DNA of 64,000 nt, taken from positions 62,001 to 126,000 of the forward strand of contig MU130157.1 of the NCBI GenBank assembly GCA_015039465.1, read 5' to 3'. The notes beneath the pieces were generated by a model. That model had not been told where the DNA came from. It did no database searches and worked only from the letters and a program-made list of their open reading frames with translations. The stretch comes from Phlegmacium glaucopus. Its lineage: Eukaryota; Basidiomycota; Agaricomycetes; Agaricales; Cortinariaceae. Below are positions 55,674 through 64,000 of this stretch, in pieces. The position numbers and the translations under genes are program-made. Within the stretch, counting starts at the first letter, position 1. Each line of letters opens with the position of its first letter.

Positions 55674-58424
55674 CTGGCCATGATGTACATCATATGTATA
55701 ATTCACTCACATGATCTTGTAACACTCTTATTATACTAAGCAGCCTCCTTATTTCCTGTAAGGGCCACCACCTGTCTCCTTCTACATCTTCTGACTGGCT
55801 TGACAGGTATTAAAAGCCCCCATTCATGACCTTGAGTATGAATTGGTGGTCTTCCATCCCAAAAATCTTCTCCCAAATTTGAATGACCTTGGTGTGTTTC
55901 ACTGAGATAGCAATGGCAACCTCAACAAGAAATCATATGTTGTAGGAGATGATTGTGTTCTTTGTGAATTTCTTGGAATCCAATCCAGTCCTTGCTTCCC
56001 TTCTTTTCTCTCCACCATGCTAGTCCCATACTGCCATTAAATCTGTTCCTGGTTATCATAAACACTGAGATCAAGTTTAGGTGTTATCTGAGACAGATGC
56101 AATCAAAATCACTGCTGGATGATGTTATGGAACTCATCCACAAAACTCTCAAATTGGTAGATTTGATTTTCTGGAAGCCAGAAGCATTACTTAAGGAAGA
56201 GGAGCTTTATCATCATCTGCACTGATGGACGTCAATGATGGTTTTGGCAGTGCCTCTGAATAGTCAGCTGAATATAATGGTTTTGGTGTTTGGCAGGTGG
56301 AAGCACAGTGAAATAGTGCAATGTTCAATGGGCTTGTTGGCATTTTGACACCAGAACACTGGCATCCCAGGAGCAAAAAGCTTACTTTGTTGAAATTTTG
56401 CTTACTTCAAGTTCATGCCATCTGCAGTATTGTTTTCAATTGTCTAATTTATTGCCTTTAGATTTGCCTTGCACTGAGGAAGACAAAGAGTTTGTGGAAA
56501 TATTAAACAATCAATGTGTGCTTAGCATGGGCTTTTTTAATATAGTTTTGCATGTTGACTGCTTCTAGATAATCTGAGCAAGATGGCTAATGTGAAGAAT
56601 TGGCTTACAGCCTAGGTTTCAAAGCATCTAACAGCTGATATTAGAAAGGCTGAACCCCTTGTTATCAATTGATAATATTTTGATTTGACTGAGCTTCAAA
56701 ATATAGTATACATTGATGCCCCACTTCTTTGCCACAACCACTATTTCTTTGTCATCACATTCCCACTATCAGTCAGCACACCAGCCATGGATTATTCACC
56801 CCAAGAATGCAGGACCTTCCAGGAGCAGAATGCAGCACTTTATATTTATACTTTATATTTCAGTTGCAATTCCTTTTATTATCTAAGTACTCGAAACTTG
56901 TATGTTTTCCTCAGTTCGAATATCAACCTAGTTTCCTCCTCCTATTCTTCTTCTAAGTCCCCACAACTTCTGGTTCCACTCTGTTCCATTCTTACTCTGA
57001 AATTAGGACACAAAGGTTTAGGGTAGCACAGCATATACACTGAGGCTATAGTCCTTTTCCGTTCTGTGGTTCCGTTCCAATCAAACTCCGTCTGATACTC
57101 TGGAATTGAGTGCTTGAACTTAACAGGTTTGAAGAAATTAGAGTATTATAAGAGTATAAAGATTCTTAAAAATAAGAGTGCTGCAATTCAGCTTTGACCA
57201 TGCAGCTACAGTTTGGCAGCTACAAGCGCTTCAAACCTGCTGTGCCTGTCAGACTTTCAAGCTGCTGGCTCTCAGCAAACAACTGACTGTTACAGCCATT
57301 TTATAAGCCATCAATCAACAAATACATGTTTAGTCAGAGTTGGAATTTGATGTTTTGCTAGAGATAGGCCACTGTTAGTTGCTTTCAGCTTGTGGGTGAA
57401 CTCTAAATGTTAGAAGATATTTTACCATTTTTAGGACATCACATGGTAGATGAGCTATACCAAGAGTGTTACCACTGGCAGGCTGAGTGTTGAGACATTA
57501 GAGACTTTGGAGTTGGGCTGCCAGAATTTTGGAAGGGGAGGGAGGAAGTGATGGGTCAGCCTTGTGAGGCATTAGTATTATAGATGATATTACAGAGTAT
57601 TACAAGAGAATAATGAGGGCTGTAGGTATAGGTGACCATGGATGTGTTTGCATCTGTTGATGTGTACTTAAAACTCCAATTCAAACTGATTTGCAACCAT
57701 TTCATATGATTCAGCTCACTGCATCCAATCTGCAGCATGTGAAGTTCCACAAATTTTGAGACACTGTTTTGAATTGGCCACTGTGTCAACTTTGAAAGTC
57801 ACTAATATGTATGTATTAGAATATTTACAAGATATAAGGTAGTGTTAGATAAGTATGTAGCCTAGAAATTATATAAATCTTGCCCTACAATGATAAAGTG
57901 AATCAGTGTGATTGCAAGTGCCAGCCTTTCCTTTTCTTGCACATGTGCTCTTTTTGTAGGGTGGACAGCATTCAGTTGGGCCACCTGCCCTTCTGACCAC
58001 CTTTCAGATGGGTTCAGCCTATATGGCAATGACTTGGGTGGTTGATGGACTGAAAATGTGACACAATGTGCTTTGCAGACTTGCTGTGCACATCAATTAC
58101 ATAAGATGAGGATCAAAGAAATTTGCTATGTACTAGTTTATATTTCCTTTTAAATCTCTTGGCCACTATAACAGGCCCCTGTGTGCTTTGTTTGAGTATT
58201 TCCTTTGCTCTATCCATTTCAGTATATATAGTAGATGATTTCTGATTATTTCTTTGTGTTCTCAATTTTTATCTCACACAGAGCTTATTAGGCTCCTGCC
58301 TTGAGCTCTCTATTTTTTCACCCCACCCTTCACCACATCCCCATATTCTTCTTCCTTTTTCTTTTTATTTCCCTGTAATTACAGTCTCCTGTTTTGTATC
58401 TCACCTGCACCAGCTTGAGCTTGG
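55674..58424. other. AT-rich repeat-derived stretch without genes
   Basis: ORFs are short and of AT-rich composition (for example 56685-57026). I found no family resemblance, RNA gene or further LTR with matching duplications. Confidence 0.35.
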
Positions 58425-58682
58425 TGTTGAAATTTTTGGTGTTGGTGTGAAGAACAAAAACTTGTATAACACTTAGAATATCTAGGTGGCTGCACAAGAA
58501 TGGAGATATGTGATTGTATTGGTTCACACCAATGAGGATTCCCCTCCTCAATGGTGTGCTTTTATACTACTATATCAACATGGCTGTGATCTATGAGGTG
58601 TTATCACTATTTGTTAAATATCTACTTGCCCATAATGATGCAATATGACACAATTAGCACATAATACTAAATATTTCCAACA
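58425..58682 (-). mobile_element. solo LTR 4 (258 bp)
   Basis: Read on the minus strand it begins TGTTGGAAATATTTAGTA, has TATAAAAGCACACC (about 58567-58554), and ends AATTTCAACA. Exact CTTGG duplications flank it (58420-58424 and 58683-58687). No internal region adjoins. The TGTTGGAA start and TTCAACA end are shared with LTR 3. Confidence 0.9.
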
Positions 58683-61681
58683 CTTGGCCCCTTTCCATCT
58701 TGGGATTCCAGGCCACACAAGAGAGCTCCGGCAACCAACAAAAGTTATTCTTTGATCCCAAAATTGTGAGTAATAAGAAAATTTCCTTTCCATTATTTCA
58801 GGTTTTTCCCTTTTCTGTTGCTTTTCTGTCTTCCACCAAGCTAAAAAATAGATCACCTCAACCTTGTATCATTACTGGGGGTTGACACACTCCTCTGGTA
58901 GTGTTAAAATTGTAGGGATGGTGATTTTGAAGTAATGAGAAGATTTTGTCCAGGAATTTTTTTGAGATTTGTTTCTTGTTATGTTTATAGATTTTAGTAA
59001 CTTGTGTTAAAAAGTGAAAGTGTGAAATGTTTCCTGGATGATGTCTTCAAAATGTAAATAACTAGACTTACCCCTGCCAAACTAGTCTGTGAGTCTTGTG
59101 TGTGAAGCTGTACATACTATGATTGAGTAGGTGTTTGAAATTTTTTGAAAAATCATCTTGGACTTGTACTTCCCAGTCAATTTGGCCCACTGGCTTTCTG
59201 TCAAAGGTATATATGCTCCTATTATATCTATCTCAGCAGCCTATGTAAAAAAAATGACTAGATATATGGTAGAGAGAGCTTTGCCAGTGTTGTGAGTTGT
59301 GAAAGGTGGGTGTCTGAAAATATCCCTCTCAATCAACAGACAGTGGACACAATGCATTTCAGTGCAGACTGGCATACTTCAAACTCTGCTCACCTGGGTT
59401 GTCATGCTCATTTTAAATTCTCTGTTGAACAGGCTAGAGCCAATCCCTAGCCACAAAAATTTGTACAGAGCTTGTCTTCTATATAAGAATATATAATAAT
59501 TACAGATATATATATAAATCCGGAGGTCATGGTCCATAGAAATATTTATGACACTATTTCCTCCCAATCAGTAGAATTTTCACTACCCATTCATGTAATT
59601 TCACCAAAACTTGGCCAATTTTCTTCAAAAAAACTTTGACAGCTATACTGATACATGTTGTGAGCACCTATTCTGAGAATACCACTAAGTCCAAGGGAAT
59701 GGCAATATTCAGTTTTCAAACACCTACCCACTTTCAAACCACTCTCACAACTGTGTTTATGTAAGCTGGATGCAGCTGCAGGTCAAAACATACTTTTTTT
59801 ATCTGATATTCCTTGAGCTAACTATTGTAAATAGTTATACTTTGTCCAAGAAACAGAGAAAAGATATCAAAAAGAGAGGAATGTGCTGTGCTTAGTGGTT
59901 CAAGAGTAACAGCAATTGTTTTTGAGTCGTGTGAATCCCCTTCAAACTCAGCATCGGGGCTTCAATTCTTTTTGGGGGGCGTGCACGGAGGCCTACGCAA
60001 TTTCTCCCTACCCTTTGGAATCCACTTACAACAAACAAATCGTGCGTCGGTGGTAGATTATTTAATTATAATTACTACTTACTTGTGTATCCAGTGATGT
60101 ACATATTATTGTTGATGCCACAAGTAAGTAGGAATGAATTCGATAGAAACGACGTGATACAATTTTTGTATGGGGATGTCAATTTATATAGAGGGTCGGG
60201 TTACGGAAGGGGATGGATAGATGGGCCACGGGAAAATCGTGCCATGCATTTAGTTTGACAAAACTTTTCAAGGGCAAGATAAGTACACCAGATTGTGGTG
60301 CAGAGTATGCCGGGTCGGTCCTGAAACCGATATCAAATCTGAAGCTTAAGGCTCATACGAGACCAAACCAAGCACCCTAGAAAAATAGATGGGAGGGTCA
60401 AACACCGCGATTTGAAAAGGTTTCAGGAGTGGGAAAAAAGGCAAGAAATGAAACAGAAGATACCTCACTCTAACATATACAAAGTATCTCCAACTTCAAC
60501 AGATCGTCAAGAAACTGTGCAGACGCAGCAGCTGTTTAAATCCGAATTTCTGCAGGGGTAAACTTAGCCATCCGTTTTTGGGTGGGGGAAAGAGTACGGT
60601 ACTGATAACTGATCCGAGTCCAAGAATCGAGACATAAAACCTGTATTATTATTATTTTTTCTTCCTTTCCCTGACTCTCGTCTCGATGCTACTGAAACGT
60701 GGATACAGAGGGTTTATATTTGGGGTTTATATAGGTACCTCTCTACATAGCATTTTCATTTTTGCTATGCATTACCTCATTGCCCCAGCCGGTATCTCCC
60801 TTATCCTTGACTTATGAGTGATGTCGAAATGGCTCTGGCAGACGACGTCTGGCAGCCATACATAGTCCTGTGTTGCGTACGTCGCGTAGACCCTTGACAA
60901 TATGTCCGTTGAAAGAAAATCTGAACATTTTGAGCCTCACGTTGGCTTCTTTTGATGGATCTTATGTGATCCCTTGTTTTGGTCGTCGTTTTCCTGACTA
61001 ATGTTTGGCTCAATGTCGATCGCGTTTGAAGATTGGGATCAGAATAAAATTTCAAATTTCAAAAGCCCAAATATGCGGCTATACAGGCTGAGATTATCAT
61101 GAGGCCGTCAGGGCTACTCAGACTCGTGCGATTCCAATTTTGCATCGCGGGTATTTCGCGACTTATGTAAGGGTCTAATTGGCATCTCCCTTGTGGTGGG
61201 TTCTGGAGAAGAAGAGTGAACCCGCGATCTGTACGGCGGACGCGACTTGGAAAGACATACAAGTCTAGAAACATGATTGTCATGTGGATAAGTAAATGAG
61301 CTCAATTCGGAGGTATTTGAAGGCCGTGCTCGCCTAAGAATGCTGTCCGATGAGGATGGACTACTGAGGTCCGTGTTGGGAATCCGCCGATCAAACCTGC
61401 CGGTGACAGTGGCCACAGAGTCTAGTGCCTTAAATCCCGTCAAAAGCAGAATCCAAGTTTTTTTGTCTTTTCCCAGCTAAACCTATGCAGTAAGTTCCTT
61501 GGAAACACACCCCATCAACCATCCTTGTTTAACACACCGGTGTTACAATTTCCTTCTTAGTCCGACACCTGCACCACCATTCTTTCTTTCCTCATAAATA
61601 AATAATCGCGTCGAAGGAATTGCTCCGATCGCATCTCCTTCCTCCGGTTTTGTATTATAGACCCTCCGAACTTCGAAACCA
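58683..61681. other. right end of AT-rich block and promoter side of TF2
   Basis: To about 59930 the sequence is AT-rich with no gene; beyond it composition returns to that of the gene-bearing parts. Minus-strand ORFs at 60801-61055 and 61114-61443 have plausible composition but no recognised domain and no clear splice links, so no gene is called. Confidence 0.35.
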
Positions 61682-64000
61682 ATGGCCTACAGAAGCCATA
61701 CAGCTTCGCCTTGCGAAAGTGCATCTCAATCTCCCTCGTCCTCCTCGTCTTCAACGAACGTCTCCCCGTACAGCAAGTCAGAGCCTTTGGACGTTATGGT
61801 CCCAAATGACGATGAGGACAGTAGGCGATCTACAAGTCAGACTCGAACACAGAACGCAGGAAAAGGGGGTTGTTGGTACGCTCTAAACAATGACGACCCA
61901 ATTCTATGCCATTGACAAGAGAAATGAATACAGGACATGCCGCGTTCGACGGAAGGTCCGTGAAAGCGGATATAATGTGAACATGCAACTGATAAGCCAC
62001 CCATTCTCTGCAGAAATGTGACGAGCAACGCGAAGGCGACTCGTGTAAAACTTGCAAAAGACTAACATTGACGTGTTTGGGATGGGGAGCAAAACGACCT
62101 GAGTGGATGCGGGTCAGTGCCAACTTCCCGCTTCACCCTCTTATTTGACACTTCCCTCTCTATCACAGGATAAGAAAAAGGTTGATGAATACAAAGCCAG
62201 AATCAAGGCGCAGCTCTCCCGGGCAGGCCTGATCCGGGGCCAACCCCGCCATGCTATCCAGGCTCATTCTCAGAATGGGCTGCGACAATCCCGTCCAGCT
62301 TCAAGCCGCAGTGCATCATCACGTAGCGGATCATCGAACCACACCGAGTTTGACTCATTCCATAACTTGGTGGAACCACCATTTGTGCAAAATCACAGTG
62401 GTCATTTGATGGCCGGCATGCCCGGTCAGTCACTGCATAGCAATGTAAACTGTGCTTTGTAAACTCACTACTGTCACAGGCGCCAATAACTCTGGTTTCG
62501 ACCAACTCACCACATTTAGCGATGGATTTGACCCTTCCTTAAATTTCCCATATCCACCATCTCTCCCTACCTCCTCCTATCCCGGACCTCTCATCGACCC
62601 TTTGAATGATCCAAACTTTTCCCTATTTAACACGTCGTCAACGAATGAGCACTTGAGCTTTCTGGAACCGCTTTCGCCTTATCTTGTCTCGCCTGTTCAA
62701 ACGGCGGTCCATGAAGAACTCGTTATGTACTACTTTTCCAACGTCCAAAAAATTCAAATTTTCTTTGCTGAAGAACTCACCGATGCCACATACGCAGTAA
62801 GCATCTCTCTCTAATCGCCGCCGTATCTTTTGTCTTGAACTCCTTGATAGGCCGTGGTTGGCGAACCCCGAGGAGCTGTAACGCTCGCCATTTGTGCTTT
62901 AGCCGACTTGCACTCAAAACAAATGAGAGTTTCGCAGGGTTTAGAAGCCTTGAATTCGTCAATGGAAAGCAGTACTACAACCTATCTTCGCCAAGAAGCA
63001 TTTTTTAAGTTGGAGAGCAGTAGAAACACCGACGGTAGATGGTCTGATAACGATGCGATCGCTGCCTTGCACCTCGTAAGCTTCTCGCAGCTTTCGGGGG
63101 GCAGTATCGATTGGGAGGTCCCATTCAATATCCTGTTGCAATGGCTCATGCAACAGAATCTCGTACAATCGAATTCGGAGAACTCGTGGATGACGTTCCT
63201 TGCCCTTACCCCTCTGGCGCAGCTGTTGGTTAAGGCAACTCTTGTAAGGTCACTGCAGGTTTACCATGTCTAAAATCTCACCTTATGATTGACAGTGGGT
63301 TGATGTCTTTTCGAGTCTTTCCTTACTACAGCCTCCAAAGTTTTCGCAACTGTGGAAACAGTTGCTCCCCGAACAGAAATATTGGGTCAATGGCAACAAC
63401 CTCGATATGCCGCAGCGGCTCAGAATGGATCTGTTGTCAGGGTGTCCAGACGAAGCGATGCTCGCTATCGCTGAAGTATCCGCCCTGGCCCACTGGAAAA
63501 CGTCCCAGCTACGCAGTGGTTGTCTCAGCTACCCCGAACTCATTCGTCGAGGCACCCTTATCGAGCAGCAATTGCGACAGTACCGGACTGACCCATCAAA
63601 CGACCGTGATGCACGGCCACAAGGTACTGCCGATGGGACCCAGCCCACCCAGGAGTACCGATCCTTAACAGCAAGCATCTTCCGAGAGGCAGCACACCTG
63701 TATCTGCACACCGTATTAAGTAGCTCGATCCCTGGTAAGTCATCCATAAAAACTTCAGTATCTTTCTGGTGGTTAACTGAGATTCTTAGGTGTACCTGAA
63801 ATCAATACCTCCGTCGGGAATATTCTCCACTTGTTGGCCCAGCTACCCCCCGGCGATATTGATCGTTCCCTCGTCTTCCCAATCTGCTTTGCAGGTTGTA
63901 TGACAAACGACTCCAGTCGAAGGGACTTCCTTAAGGGACGCATTCGAGGCTTAAACGAGAGTTACGGAAATCTGCTACAAACTAGAAGGTTAATGGAAGT
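61682..64000 (+). CDS. Zn2Cys6 transcription factor with Fungal_trans_2-type domain (TF2), 3' end outside window
   Basis: Eight exons are visible: 61682-61875, 61934-61955, 62014-62112, 62169-62424, 62480-62796, 62851-63243, 63296-63734 and 63790 to the edge, about 643 residues so far. The zinc cluster spans residues 64-93 with spacing C-x2-C-x6-C-x8-C-x2-C-x6-C (CWTCRVRRKKC...CKTCKRLTLTC), then GWGAKRPEWMRDK. As in TF1, an intron falls right after RVRRK; here a 22-nt exon carries half the cluster. The regulatory domain matches TF1 block by block: AALHLVSFSQLSGG, LLVKATLWVDVFSSL, AMLAIAEVSALAHWK, IFREAAHLYLHTVL. So TF1 and TF2 share ancestry. An acidic, Ser-rich N-terminal leader precedes the cluster. 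Target genes unknown. Confidence 0.9.

Noticed and set aside
60801..61443. Possible two-exon minus-strand gene before TF2
   Set aside because: No recognised domain and no convincing splice pair linking the two ORFs.
1..64000. CRISPR arrays, operons, riboswitches or prokaryotic elements
   Set aside because: No spaced direct repeats of that kind, and spliceosomal introns throughout show a eukaryotic genome.

Overview
This window is fungal nuclear DNA, most probably from an Agaricomycete (mushroom-forming basidiomycete). The genes carry many introns of about 50-60 nt with GTNNGT donors, CTAAT-type branch points and YAG acceptors. They encode recognisable fungal proteins: ERG11/CYP51, DSS1, PAM18, SGD1/NOM1, EFM4, PWP1, acyl-CoA-binding protein, a GH17 glucanase and Zn2Cys6 regulators. 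Exon structures were traced by hand from reading frame, splice consensus and known family sequence, so individual boundaries may be off by a base or a few.

Layout. 0-7 kb: the end of an unrecognised minus-strand gene, then PAM18 (+), EFM4 (+), the 14-exon SGD1/NOM1 gene (-), and two tRNA genes (Pro-CGG with an intron, Gly-CCC). 7.5-17.5 kb: a type II membrane-anchored GH17 beta-1,3-glucanase (-), a SAC7-like RhoGAP (-) and mitochondrial RNase II DSS1 (+). 17.6-24.8 kb: a cluster of four related genes for coiled-coil plus IRG-like (IIGP-type) GTPases. Two are minus-strand tandem copies and two plus-strand tandem copies, and the first plus-strand copy has lost its GTPase domain. 24.9-32.7 kb: ERG11 (+), PWP1 (-) and a kelch-repeat single-pass membrane protein (+). 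32.7-37.1 kb: mostly featureless. 37.1-42.7 kb: ACB1 (-), a tandem PH-domain protein (+) and a Zn2Cys6 / Fungal_trans_2 regulator (+). 44.6-45.5 kb: a decayed copy of that regulator. 46.8-49.2 kb: a protein with a long disordered N-terminus and an AhpC/TSA-like thioredoxin fold. 49.4-59.9 kb: an AT-rich block without intact genes. It holds a perfect 73-nt palindrome, four solo LTRs each with an exact 5-bp target-site duplication, two hAT-like MITEs and several foldbacks. 61.7 kb to the end: a second Zn2Cys6 regulator related to the first, cut off by the window end.

How it fits together. Most single-copy genes are housekeeping: mitochondrial import and RNA turnover, ribosome biogenesis, sterol synthesis, acyl-CoA handling, wall glucan remodelling and Rho signalling. 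They do not form a pathway; neighbours are mostly divergent or convergent pairs with short shared promoters. The accessory part is the IRG-like GTPase cluster and the repeat-filled tail. The GTPase cluster is the best candidate for an under-described system: dynamin-like or immunity-type GTPases with N-terminal glycines that suit myristoylation, long charged coils and recent tandem expansion.
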